Below, one piece after another: positions 10,663-22,977 of a DNA stretch of 64,000 bases. The stretch spans positions 52,693,501-52,757,500 of the forward strand of contig CM075652.1 in NCBI GenBank assembly GCA_037953625.1. Direction: 5' to 3'. A program made the translations under genes and the position numbers. The stretch is from Crotalaria pallida (Eukaryota > Streptophyta > Magnoliopsida > Fabales > Fabaceae). The first letter of the stretch is position 1. Every line of letters starts with the position of its first letter. The notes beneath the pieces are model-generated. The model saw only the letters and a list, made by a program, of their open reading frames with translations. It searched no databases and was not told where the DNA came from.

Positions 10663-12761
10663 TGTGACACCCTAGTTACTTTTACCCTTAATTAATTGAG
10701 AATTTAAAATTTTCCTTTTAATACTATTAGTTGATTAGGAAAAACACTTAGTTATACTTTTATTTCTTATGAAAATCTCCGTAAAATCGGACGGAGTTTC
10801 CTTTGTTTTAGGGATATTTCCAAAATTTACTTTTCCTGATTAACCTGCATAAAACTTCATTTTCAACAACAATGGGCCAGCAGGGCCAAAATACAATTCA
10901 GTTCAATTACACTTTTCAGAAAATGATTACGATTCTAAAGTGGGTTTGCTTTTCCAAAATATTATACATTTCAAATTCCCAAAACTGAAACTATTGACCC
11001 ACAAAGGGTCACTCAACTAACTAAGCAACATTCCATGAGGTGGAGTGTAATCCTGCCCGGCCATACTCGTGTAAGCTCCTTCTTCACCTGTAAAAATATA
11101 TCAAGAAGGGTAGCATTACACAGAACTTAGAAAATACATTCTAAAATGACATAGAGTACAACTAAGGGATTACTACCCGTTATCACTTGAATTATATTTT
11201 CTATTTCAGTTTCCCTTGATTCATTAATTCCCTCTTGTTGTCCATATTTCTTTCTATTCCATTTTACTAATTCCTGAACCTTTCTTGCTTTTGACATGTC
11301 CTCCTACCATTTTTCACATTTACTTACCTACCCTTTTATTCTTACTTAATACTCACTCCTAATGGAGGGTCCTGTTTATATAATAGTCCACTCCTTCATG
11401 GTGGTTCCTGATATTATCCACTCCTTATGGAGGGTCATGATACTGTACATACAATTCTACAATATTCCACTCCTCTATGGAGGGTCCTGATATTATCCAC
11501 TCCTTATGGAGGGTCATGATAATATCCACTCCTTTACGGAGGGTCCTGATAATATCCACTCCCTTATGGAGGGTCATGATATTGTACATACAATTCTCAC
11601 TCCTGCTTAGAGAGTAAGCGGAGGGTCCTGTTCTCACATCACTTACGGTGCAAGTGAAGGGTCATGATAATATCCACTCCCTTACGGAGGGTCCTGATAA
11701 TATCCTCTCCTTTATGGAGGGTCATGATAATATCCACTCCTTCACGGAGGGTCCTGATAATATCCACTCCCTTATGGAGGGTCATGATACTGTACATACA
11801 ATTCTCACTCCTGCTTAGAGAGTAAGCGGAGGGTCCTGTTCTCACTTCACTTACGATGCAAGTGAAGGGTCATGATAATATAATTTCCCGCTCCGCATAG
11901 GGAGGGTCATGATAATATAATTTCCTGCTCCACATAGGGAGGGTCATGAATGTATCCTCTCCATTTTGGAGGGTCCATAGATAATACTCAATATCATAAT
12001 CAATTATCCATATCATTTACTTACCTTCTTCTCTAACCATTGATCATTTTCTTGATTTCTTTACCATTCACCTAATTTCCTTCTTATTTCCGTTAACTGC
12101 ATTTTACTCTTCATCATCATTCATGTTCATTACAATTCCATTCTAAACACTAAAATTAATAACATAATCAACTTTCTAATCACTATATCCATTATTAACC
12201 TTCAAGCCATGCTATATTCTACCACCATCATCAATATTCCCAATTGTCTACCTCATCTCTAAATCTATGATTCACTTTCATTATTGAACCCATAAATACT
12301 TAAATCTAGACAATTACAAACATACACAGTTATAGTTATATCCATTAACATTTCATAAACTCTAATCTCGTCAATTACCCTAAGGTTCATCTTTCTATTT
12401 TATTCTCTACCCTTAATTCCCCCTATATACATACTAGAAAATACCCTCTAAGTAAAGGTAACACACCCCTTCTTACCTCGGGCTTTCGTTTAAAAAGAAT
12501 CTGGGTTGTGGCTCGGTGTCGATGACGGCGTCGGTGTTGCTCCTCGTTAGTGAGAACGATCGCGGCTGGATCGAGGCCAAAGCTCCAAGCCTCGGAGTAC
12601 CCAACACCAGCCCGATGCGATCACGGTCGATAACGACGCCGGTGAGATCCGGTGGAAGGAGGGAGAAACCAAATAGAGGGAAGAGAGAGAGAGAGAGAGA
12701 GTAAGGGAACTCAAAATCAATAGGTAAAGAGAGAGGAAGGGGTGCTCATAGTGGTGGTGGT
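10663..12761 (-). repeat. E1 5' LTR, truncated
   Basis: 2099 bp match the left LTR almost base for base, from TGTGACACCC to GTGCTCATAGTGGTGGTGG, and then stop at the start of E2. The equivalent of 8758-9540 is missing. Confidence 0.85.
11350..11985. repeat. tandem array in the E1 5' LTR
   Basis: The same CTCC...GGAG dyad-bearing units as at 7349-7975, in the same order apart from single-base changes. Confidence 0.9.
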
Positions 12762-15709
12762 TGTAACATCCTGATTTTTTCTTTTGCATTATAAATTGAG
12801 TTTTACGAAATTAAATAATTAATCCTTTAAATTTATCAGTTAGCGTTGAGTATTTTTAAAATATCCTATGGTATTTACGAAAAGTATATTTTAATTATAT
12901 ATTTGTAAGTAGATTCATTTGAAATAACTACTTATTTAAAAGAAAATATTTTCTATCCTTGCTTTGATTTTAATATATTCAATAGTAAATTATGTTAACA
13001 CTTCCTAGGTTTTAACTCTATGATTTTCTTATATGTATTTATTTGATAATTTAGTTTTATTGCAAGTATTTTCCTGAATTAAAAACAAACTAATAAATAG
13101 TACTATGTGTATTAAGTAATGGAGGTGCAGAAACCCTAAAATCAATTTCTTTTCCCTTCTCCTTCATGTGGCAGCCGCCGGCCTCACCCCCACCACCATA
13201 TTCCTTCTTCAACCTCATCTTCTCCTTCATGTAGCCCTTCTCTTCCTCTCCCTATAAACTCTCTCTCTTCCCCTCGTCGGTTTCTCCCTCCGCCTCGGTA
13301 TCTCTCTCTTCCTCCGGACTGCTGCGCCACCACGAACCGCCGCCGCTGCCTCGCGATTTCTCTCCCTCCAGTCGCGAAGCGCGACTCTCCTTCCCCGTCA
13401 CCACGCGCCAACGCCGCGGTCGTGCTCTCCTCCTCCAAGTCGCAAATCGCGACTTCCCCCTTTCAGATTGGACCACGATCTCTGCCTCCTCCAGTCGCCG
13501 GTGTCCGTTGCGGATTCGAACCGAACCGAACCGCCACCTTGACGCGAACCAGCCACCGTTGTTGTTGCTGCAGCACTCTTCTCTCTTTCCCGTGCTCGCG
13601 TTTCTCTCTCTCCACTGGACCGCCGCGTTTTGGGTACTACTATGCTTTGCCGGCCACCGTCTCCGCCTTGCATTCTTGGTTCCTAATGTGGGTTCAGATC
13701 AAACCCTTTCCGGTAAGGTTGTTGTGATGGACCGGTTTGTCTCCTCGGTCCTCGTTGCTGCTGTATTGTTGATGGTACGATCGATTTCAACCGGTTCAGA
13801 TCGATTGTGCTTTGAACGGGTCTGAAACGAATCTGTTGGGTTGCCTTTATTCTTCAAAATCAGATTTGAGGACGACAAATGACTTTAGGACCAGGCATGA
13901 TGCGAGCAATGAACCACGTGACGTTGAGGTTATCTCTTTATTTTCGTCAATGGAGGTAAGGGGTGTTTTACCTTGCTTTAGAGAGTATTATCTAGTGAGT
14001 TATAATACCTGCTAAGAATATATGGGTATGTTTGTGATTGAATCTTAAGGTAATTAATCGAGACTAAAAGTAAAGGAGGAAATAAACAAAAGAAAATTTG
14101 ATTGGATAGTGTGATTTGAAATATGTGTTTTAAATGCAAAATGTAAATATGGATTATCGCCTGTTATAGGTTATGATGTATGCTTGCTATTTGATTATAT
14201 ATATATGCGCAAGGTTAAAATACTATTGTGTATGGTGATTGGGAAAATTTAAATATGCTTGGATTGTACTTAGGTTGATGGTAGATGATGATGATGTGTT
14301 GAATGATGAAAAGAGATGCTTAATAAAGATAAAAAAAAGGAATTGAATTTTATGAGGAAATGTAAAAAAAAGCAATTATGCGTTTGGGTATTTTATTTGT
14401 AAATTTCTTTGATGAATATGAATTGATTAATGGTATTGATTGTTTTATTGATTATTGGATGATATCTAATTGGTATTTGATTACGGAGTGAAAAATATAA
14501 AATTGCTTATGAATTGATTATTTGTATTGATTATTTTTAGTGATTATTGGATGACATATGGTTGGTATTTTCTTATGAAGTAAGAATTTGATTGCTGCAT
14601 GTTAGTGTGAATCAAGTATGTTTGAATTAAACTGGACTGGATTATCGTTGGAATAAACGAAGAAAATAAAGGTAGCAGCTATTGATCGCGTGTCGGGTAT
14701 CCGTACCCATTAGGTGCCCTGTTAGGACAGAGCCTATTTTAAGGAATAGACTCGAATCCCCAATAGGTGAAGTCCTCACTCAGGTAAGTAAATCCCATAG
14801 ATCCAAAGTCTCATTAGGTGTTGGGACTCGCGCGAGATCAATAGCTGCCATGTAAATTGATAAAGTAAGTGGTGAAACATGTAAGAAGGCACGAAAGAAA
14901 AGAACAAGGAAAATGCCCTAATGAGCTAAAGGTCTATGCGGTAAGAAAATCCTGGGTGAAGGTAAGAAATTCCTATTGGGTGAAGACACCATCCTAACAG
15001 GTGCATCCTAATGGTAGAGTATAAGAAAAGACAAGAAAGAAAAGGAATGAATAAAGGAAAGAGAAAAGATGAGGAAAAACAAAGAAGAAAGAAAAGGAAT
15101 GAATAAAGGAAAGAGAAAAGATGAGAAAAACTAAAAAAAAAAGTATATTAAGAAAAGTGATATGAATGATAGACGAAAGAAAAGATTATAGATGCGTATG
15201 AATTTGAATTGTTTGGATTTGCTATGTTTTGAAGTACTAGAAATATTTGTGTTTGACTTAGTAGGTTATTATGTCTAGTTAGAAACTACTTCTCTACTAT
15301 ATGTGTAAAGCTCACCCTTGCAACCATTTTTCAGGTTCAAAGTTTGAGCAGACACTGTTTCAGGCCGAGCAGGAATAACACTCCACTACGTGGAGTGTAA
15401 GCTAGTCACGAGTGAATTATAATAAAGATTTGTGTAGTTAATGTAGTTTAATTTTGTTAAGCCCGCAACATGTATTATTTTGTAGACAGGGCATTGGTAT
15501 GTGCAGGATGTTATGTAAAGTTAAGTTGAGGATTTATTATTCTCTGGATTGACAGGTTAAACAGGAATTTTTTGGAAAGTCCAAAAAACAGAGGAAACTC
15601 TGCCGGATTTTCGTATGAATTTTTAGAAGTAATTAAGTTTTTAAAAGAAATTTTCAATACCCAATTAAGTTAAATCCTATTTTATCTAATTAAAAGTGAG
15701 GATGTTACA
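12762..15709 (+). repeat. E2 LTR, first copy
   Basis: TGTAACATCCTG...GAGGATGTTACA, 2948 bp. It holds a GC-rich, CT-rich stretch (13140-13830), purine-rich repeats of AAAGGAATGAATAAAGGAAA type (about 15035-15130), and a palindrome ACACTCCACTACGTGGAGTG near 15380. Confidence 0.9.
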
Positions 15710-18057
15710 TTTTGGTATCAGAGCAGTTTTTCCTCAGCCTATTGGAGTTGTGAGTTACTCCTGCTGTGTTACTCACCAAGCGAGTAACTGATAGATAGCT
15801 TAGTATCTAAGTTAGATGAATAGAGTAATAAGATGCTAGCCTTATATTAGGATTTTGTAATGATGCAAATAGTGTTTGATTAAATCTTAATTAATTCTGG
15901 TTTATGTGTCTCAAGTTTTGTATGAATAAACACGATTTTTTTTTTCTAGAAAATGAACGTTGTCGTATTTAGAAAATGGAGGAAATCCGAGATTAAGGAA
16001 AGTGGAAGAACCCCAACGGGCCAGAGCACGTAATTGCTACCCCAACGGGAAGGAACGATCCTTGGTTTCGAAGTAAGTATGCCAATTTTTAAATGTGACA
16101 ATGCAACAATATATTTTTGGTGTCTTTTTGAATTTCATTTCTGAAACTTAGGAAGGACGAAGTGATCTTACCACCAAGGTAATGTATAATCGAGACCGGC
16201 CATCTCGAGGACTACATTTGTTGGAATGTGAAATCATCAAGCCCCCGAGTTTCATAATATCTCTTTAAGTTTTGTAATGTCTGAAGACATAAGGGAAATG
16301 ATTTGTTTTAGTTCAACTCTATATAATCTTAAGTACACTCAAATCAGAGAGCGTAGCGGAAGTAACCAAAAAAAAAAAATCTTTTCAAATATTTCGTCAG
16401 CTTTGATCACTAAAATTTTATTTTAGATGAATTCCCTCTTAAATGCTTGAATGATTGTCTTTTTAGCCGAACAGTGTTTTTCTGAATCTTCATAAGTGTT
16501 CCCTTCCTCCAATGAGAGTTTCATTGAATGGTCACTTAAGGAAATTCTTTATAAAGTACAGTATATGATATACGAAAGCCTAATTTATACAGATGTTTTT
16601 CTTTTTCCAAAACATTTGTTTATAATTTTTGCTTTGGCGAAGTGTCAGATATTTGATTTTATCGAATACAATTTTATTCGATTATGGTCTTCTAAGATTG
16701 GTTACTTTTACGTTCTTTAATTTACTACCTTGCTCCCAATTCACCTGAAAGAATACGTTTGATGAGATGATAATTTTTTTTATTTGTCAAAGATTTATCT
16801 CTTAAACTTTCGTATAGTTAGCTTTTCTTATTTTTGGATTCCTTTTGTTTCAGTCGTTATGAACTAAATTTTATGGATTTTTGTTTTAGAGTTTATGTAA
16901 AGTGCAAGCTAGAATTGTTGACTTTTTAATTTAAATGAATTTAAATGAATTTGTTTTCTGATTTTGCATGACTGCATGCACACGCATTTGAAAATGATGA
17001 ATTTTGGATTTTTAACCATTGATTATATCCTTTTGAACGAAAATTGCCAAATGAGTTTCAATAAATAGTTTTTCTTGCTTAGCATATTGCTCATAAGTAT
17101 TTTATATTAGTATTGGCCTATGTCAACCTATTATGTTACTTAGTTTACTTCAAGAAGTTTTCCAAAACTATCATGTCAGGGAAAAGGTTTGAGCACTAGT
17201 TTAACGAATTTTTAATTCTCTTCAGGTTGCAGTTTTCTCCTTGTAATTTAAACTGACATTCATTTAAGTTAATGGCACCCTATTGGTTGAGTCATGATTA
17301 TTAACTTTTACTTTTGGGATCTTGATTTTTGCATAGATTTTATTACATGTTTTATTTCTTGTAAAAAAAAAAAAAACGGGGGTGTCACCTTTCCTGTTTC
17401 AAGCTGTTATAAAATTAATACCGCATTCGAATGTGTAAGTGAATTATGTTTTCTTTCAAAAATAGTTTTTTAGCAAGGTTTACAAATATTTTATTGTTTT
17501 AGGTGTTAAACATGTTTCCGAACTCAAAAATGCTAATTATGTTTAGTCCAGTTGTTTTTTTTTCAAAGTCAGGACTTTGCATTATATTTTATGTTGCCTC
17601 TTTGAGATTTGAATTCGTTTTACATTATGACAAAGAGTTAACATATCCTTTCAATATCTATCATCTGCTAAATGTTAAAATTATTTTCCAGTTTTGAGAA
17701 TTGAGATGATTTTGCGTGAAACCGACTTAACTGTAGTTGCTATTTTATACACCAAGTGACGATTTTTCTATTTGGCATTGTTATGAAAGATGATTTCTTC
17801 TTTGATTGAATTTGAGAACCTTTTTACTTTACCAGTCATCGAAATTCGTTTTGCTACAATTATACTTTTATTACCAATAAGGTTTCATTTTCTTGTTAAA
17901 TAATGATTTTTGAAGATACTCATGCTATTTGTAGTGCTGGTTTTATTTGTATTTGCTTAAGTTTATTAGCATGATGGTCAAGGATTCTTAAAATACTAAC
18001 CTTGCGGTTTTCTCTAATCAAATTTCGAGGACGAAATTTCTTTTTGGGGGGAAGAAT
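15710..18057 (+). other. E2 internal region, non-coding
   Basis: About 2.35 kb, T-rich after 16090, with stops in all frames. The longest open frames (about 60-75 codons) show no gag-pol motif. It ends in GAGGACGAAATTTC and a G6 polypurine tract at 18046-18054. Confidence 0.8.
15713..15724 (+). promoter_or_regulatory. E2 primer-binding site (tRNA-Met type)
   Basis: TGGTATCAGAGC three bases after the LTR end. An identical copy lies at 21011-21022 after the second LTR. Confidence 0.92.
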
Positions 18058-21007
18058 TGTAACATCCTGATTTTTTCTTTTGCATTATAAATTGAGTTTT
18101 ACGAAATTAAATAATTAATCCTTTAAATTTATCAGTTAGCGTTGAGTATTTTTAAAATATCCTATGGTATTTACGAAAAGTATATTTTAATTATATATTT
18201 GTAAGTAGATTCATTTGAAATAACTACTTATTTAAAAGAAAATATTTTCTATCCTTGCTTTGATTTTAATATATTCAATAGTAAATTATGTTTAACACTT
18301 CCTAGGTTTTAACTCTATGATTTTCTTATATGTATTTATTTGATAATTTAGTTTTATTGCAAGTATTTTCCTGAATTAAAAACAAACTAATAAATAGTAC
18401 TATGTGTATTAAGTAATGGAGGTGCAGAAACCCTAAAATCAATTTCTTTTCCCTTCTCCTTCATGTGGCAGCCGCCGGCCTCACCCCCACCACCATATTC
18501 CTTCTTCAACCTCATCTTCTCCTTCATGTAGCCCTTCTCTTCCTCTCCCTGTAAACTCTCTCTCTTCCCCTCGTCGGTTTCTCCCTCCGCCTCGGTATCT
18601 CTCTCTTCCTCCGGACTGCTGCGCCACCACGAACCGCCGCCGCTGCCTCGCGATTTCTCTCCCTCCAGTCGCGAAGCGCGACTCTCCTTCCCCGTCACCA
18701 CGCGCCAACGCCGCGGTCGTGCTCTCCTCCTCCAAGTCGCAAATCGCGACTTCCCCCTTTCAGATTGGACCACGATCTCTGCCTCCTCCAGTCGCCGGTG
18801 TCCGTTGCGGATTCGAACCGAACCGAACCGCCACCTTGACGCGAACCAGCCACCGTTGTTGTTGCTGCAGCGCTCTTCTCTCTTTCCCGTGCTCGCGTTT
18901 CTCTCTCTCCACTGGACCGCCGCGTTTTGGGTACTACTATGCTTTGCCGGCCACCGTCTCCGCCTTGCATTCTTGGTTCCTAATGTGGGTTCAGATCAAA
19001 CCCTTTCCGGTAAGGTTGTTGTGATGGACCGGTTTGTCTCCTCGGTCCTCGTTGCTGCTGTATTGTTGATGGTACGATCGATTTCAACCGGTTCAGATCG
19101 ATTGTGCTTTGAACGGGTCTGAAACGAATCCGTTGGGTTGCCTTTATTCTTCAAAATCAGATTTGAGGACGACAAATGACTTTAGGACCAGCCATGATGC
19201 GAGCAATGAACCACGTGACGTTGAGGTTATCTCTTTATTTTCGTCAATGGAGGTAAGGGGTGTTTTACCTTGCTTTAGAGAGTATTATCTAGTGAGTTAT
19301 AATACCTGCTAAGAATATATGGGTATGTTTGTGATTGAATCTTAAGGTAATTAATCGAGACTAAAAGTAAAGGAGGAAATAAACAAAAGAAAATTTGATT
19401 GGATAGTGTGATTTGAAATATGTGTTTTAAATGCAAAATGTAAATATGGATTATCGCCTGTTATAGGTTATGATGTATGCTTGCTATTTGATTATATATA
19501 TATGCGCAAGGTTAAAATACTATTGTGTATGGTGATTGGGAAAATTTAAATATGCTTGGATTGTACTTAGGTTGATGGTAGATGATGATGATGTGTTGAA
19601 TGATGAAAAGAGATGCTTAATAAAGATAAAAAAAAGGAATTGAATTTTATGAGGAAATGTAAAAAAAAGCAATTATGCGTTTGGGTATTTTATTTGTAAA
19701 TTTCTTTGATGAATATGAATTGATTAATGGTATTGATTGTTTTATTGATTATTGGATGATATCTAATTGGTATTTGATTACGGAGTGAAAAATATAAAAT
19801 TGCTTATGAATTGATTATTTGTATTGATTATTTTTAGTGATTATTGGATGACATATGGTTGGTATTTTCTTATGAAGTAAGAATTTGATTGCTGCATGTT
19901 AGTGTGAATCAAGTATGTTTGAATTAAACTGGACTGGATTATCGTTGGAATAAACGAAGAAAATAAAGGTAGCAGCTATTGATCGCGTGTCGGGTATCCG
20001 TACCCATTAGGTGCCCTGTTAGGACAGAGCCTATTTTAAGGAATAGACTCGAATCCCCAATAGGTGAAGTCCTCACTCAGGTAAGTAAATCCCATAGATC
20101 CAAAGTCTCATTAGGTGTTGGGACTCGCGCGAGATCAATAGCTGCCAGGTAAATTGATAAAGTAAGTGGTGAAACATGTAAGAAGGCACGAAAGAAAAGA
20201 ACAAGGAAAATGCCCTAATGAGCTAAAGGTCTATGCGGTAAGAAAATCCTGGGTGAAGGTAAGAAATTCCTATTGGGTGAAGACACCATCCTAACAGGTG
20301 CATCCTAATGGTAGAGTATAAGAAAAGACAAGAAAGAAAAGGAATGAATAAAGGAAAGAGAAAAGATGAGGAAAAACAAAGAAGAAAGAAAAGGAATGAA
20401 TAAAGGAAAGAGAAAAGATGAGAAAAACTAAAAAAAAAAAGTATATTAAGAAAAGTGATATGAATGATAGACGAAAGAAAAGATTATAGATGCGTATGAA
20501 TTTGAATTGTTTGGATTTGCTATGTTTTGAAGTACTAGAAATATTTGTGTTTGACTTAGTAGGTTATTATGTCTAGTTAGAAACTACTTCTCTACTATAT
20601 GTGTAAAGCTCACCCTTGCAACCATTTTTCAGGTTCAAAGTTTGAGCAGACACTGTTTCAGGCCGAGCAGGAATAACACTCCACTACGTGGAGTGTAAGC
20701 TAGTCACGAGTGAATTATAATAAAGATTTGTGTAGTTAATGTAGTTTAATTTTGTTAAGCCCGCAACATGTATTATTTTGTAGACAGGGCATTGGTATGT
20801 GCAGGATGTTATGTAAAGTTAAGTTGAGGATTTATTATTCTCTGGATTGACAGGTTAAACAGGAATTTTTTGGAAAGTCCAAAAAACAGAGGAAACTCTG
20901 CCGGATTTTCGTATGAATTTTTAGAAGTAATTAAGTTTTTAAAAGAAATTTTCAATACCCAATTAAGTTAAATCCTATTTTATCTAATTAAAAGTGAGGA
21001 TGTTACA
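18058..21007 (+). repeat. E2 LTR, second copy
   Basis: 2950 bp, nearly identical to 12762-15709. Differences noticed include an extra T in TATGTTTAACAC, G for A in CCTGTAAACTC, CGCTCTT for CACTCTT, and CAGCCATG for CAGGCATG. Confidence 0.9.
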
Positions 21008-21387
21008 TTTTGGTATCAGAGCAGTTTTTCCTCGGCCTATTGGAGTTGTGAGTTACTCCTGCTGTGTTACTCACCAAGCGAGTAACTGATAGATAGCTTA
21101 GTATCTAAGTTAGATGAATAGAGTAATAAGATGCTAGCCTTATATTAGGATTTTGTAATGATGCAAATAGTGTTTGATTAAATCTTAATTAATTCTGGTT
21201 TATGTGTCTCAAGTTTTGTATGAATAAACACGATTTTTTTTTTCTAGAAAATGAACGTTGTCGTATTTAGAAAATGGAGGAAATCCGAGATTAAGGAAAG
21301 TGGAAGAACCCCAACGGGCCAGAGCACGTAATTGCTACCCCAACGGGAAGGAACGATCCTTGGTTTCGAAGTAAGTATGCCAATTTT
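21008..21387 (+). repeat. duplicated 5' part of the E2 internal region
   Basis: TTTTGGTATCAGAGC through GTAAGTATGCCAATTTT repeats 15710-16089 with very few changes, then stops abruptly at the MITE flank. A normal single LTR element would have host DNA directly after the second LTR. Confidence 0.88.
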
Positions 21388-21480
21388 CACAAATACTCTC
21401 ATTTACGTAAAACTTTCTAGAGTCCAATAGTAATTATAAAGATAATTTTAAAAAATATTGTCATATATTTTAATGTGGTT
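21388..21480. repeat. MITE, right part, after the LTR block
   Basis: CACAAATAC (21388-21396) repeats the left flank. The following sequence continues the Stowaway-family body where 6660 left off. The right terminal repeat is not recognisable, so the MITE is also eroded at this end. Confidence 0.6.
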
Positions 21481-22046
21481 TAACCATCCTCTGCACAACA
21501 TAGATATTTTAATGTGGAACACAACAACACAAAATTGAAGTAAATTATTGTTTTTTTTCTTCTTTTATTTAGTGTTTGTGTGTGTCTGCATGCATATAGA
21601 CCCTAGATCTTGTGCACTTCTTTTGTTGAGCAAGGGAAGCAAGAGCAGGAGTATCAAAACAATAGGGACATCTAAACTCAATCCTTGTGCTTCTGCATTT
21701 CAAAGAATTGTAACTGTCAGAAGCATAGATAAAAACTGTAATAAGAGAATTATTAATGTGAGACAAATTTTTTTGCATTGTTTTACCAAGATAATAAGAC
21801 TGAGGGAATAGTTCTCTAAAGGGTAAATAATATAAAACAAATTAAAATTGTTATCTTAAGAGTCTTTCTATCGTATCCGCTAAGTGCATAAGATAATCAA
21901 ACTTGAAAAAGTAATTTTTTTTTAAAAAAAATACACTTAATTAACTACTAAATTTAATTATTTATTTTTTTGGTAGACTAAAATTTAATTATTTAGTTCT
22001 TCAATTAAAATTTACTTTTTATGTAAAAAAAAACCGTATTAGGATA
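21481..22046. other. intergenic, no gene seen
   Basis: AT-rich. An 87-codon open frame at 21548-21811 has no recognisable domain and starts in a poly-T run, so it is not treated as a gene. Confidence 0.4.
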
Positions 22047-22341
22047 CTCCCTCCGTTTCACTTTAAGTGTCTTTTTGGACTTTTGCACATAGATTAAGAA
22101 AGTGTTGATTATGATGATTATTGTAAGTTTTATGTATATTTTGTCAAAAATGCCTCAATTTAATATTTTTATTTTGTCAATACATAATTACTAGTATTAC
22201 AAATTTCAAAACTAAAACAACATTAAATGTAAGGGTAAATAATGAAAAACAGTATTAAATGTTGCCTAGATTTGGTAGAAAGACACTTATTTTTAAACAA
22301 AATTTTGATGTTAAAAAGACACTTAAAGTGAAACGGAGGGA
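22047..22341. repeat. Stowaway-like MITE, CTTTAAGTGTC subfamily
   Basis: Terminal repeats CTCCCTCCGTTTCACTTTAA and its complement CACTTAAAGTGAAACGGAGGG. A TA precedes it at 22045-22046. About 295 bp. Confidence 0.8.
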
Positions 22342-22443
22342 TTACTAAAATTGGATTAAATCAAAAGGGAATGGGTACATGTCTTGGGAGCATTAGCATT
22401 TATTTGAGCATTAACACTGGTTAACGTTTTACTAAAAAATATA

Positions 22444-22714
22444 CTCCTTCCTGTTCTATTTATAAGACATTTTTAGGGTTTTTTACTCCTACCAAGAAGT
22501 GTAGATAAATTTGTTAGTGACATCAGAAATGTGAAAATTTGATATACTTTTTCAAAACTACCCCTATAATTATTATTGAAACTCTAAAAAGTGTTGACTT
22601 TATAGGGGTGTTAATGGAAAAAAGTAATTAAATGTTATTGAAAATTGAAAAGAGTCTTATAAATATGATCAAAATAAAAACCCAAAAAAGTCTTATAAAT
22701 AGGATCGGAGTGAG
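22444..22714. repeat. Stowaway-like MITE
   Basis: CTCCTTCCTGTTCTATTTAT at the left and TTATAAATAGGATCGGAGTG at the right, with TA on both sides (22442-22443 and 22715-22716). Same subfamily as 447-719. Confidence 0.8.
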
Positions 22715-22977
22715 TACTTCATTGGATATGTAAGTCTCTTTGACTAAAAAAATACACTTTTTTAAAAAGTTAATATTATTTTTTTAAGGGAAAAGTTAAT
22801 ATTATCAGTAGTTAGTAATATTGAAAATATAAATATTTGATAATCTTTTTTAAAAATATCCTTATATTAAAAGTCTAAAAAATGTTAAGTAAATATGACT
22901 ATTTATAAAAAAAATAATACAGTACTAATATCATTCAAAATTGATAAATAATCAAACTCTATATTATATTCACGAGA

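Larger units (their letters stand above)
6661..12761 (-). mobile_element. E1: non-coding LTR retrotransposon (LARD), minus strand, 5' LTR truncated
   Basis: Two nearly identical long direct repeats (6661-9540 and 10663-12761) flank about 1.1 kb of non-coding DNA. On the minus strand the element reads LTR, primer site TGGTATCAGAGC, short internal region, polypurine tract, LTR. LTR ends are TGTAACATCC and, in the right copy, GGGTGTCACA. There is no gag, protease, integrase or RT, so it is a non-autonomous derivative. The polypurine context (a GGACGAAATT word followed by GTGGGGGAGAATTGTAACA) resembles Tekay/Del-type Ty3/gypsy elements. The 5' LTR (the right copy) stops at 12761 where element E2 begins, and its missing ~780 bp is found nowhere else in the window. 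Confidence 0.8.
12762..21387 (+). mobile_element. E2: non-coding LTR retrotransposon (LARD) with extra internal fragment
   Basis: Plus-strand order is LTR (12762-15709), primer site, 2.3 kb non-coding internal region, polypurine tract, LTR (18058-21007), then a second copy of the first ~380 bp of the internal region including another primer site (21008-21387). LTRs begin TGTAACATCC and end GGATGTTACA. No retroviral protein is encoded. The primer site, the polypurine context (GAGGACGAAATTTC then GGGGGGAAGAATTGTAACA) and the first ~100 bp of internal sequence closely match E1 read on the other strand, so E1 and E2 are sister subfamilies. By eye the two LTRs differ at only a handful of positions, so insertion was recent. 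Confidence 0.82.

Noticed and set aside
13184..13825. Overlapping open frames of 80-105 codons, repeated at 18387-19122
   Set aside because: They occur identically in both E2 LTRs, on both strands, in a GC- and CT-rich stretch with no domain. They are LTR sequence.
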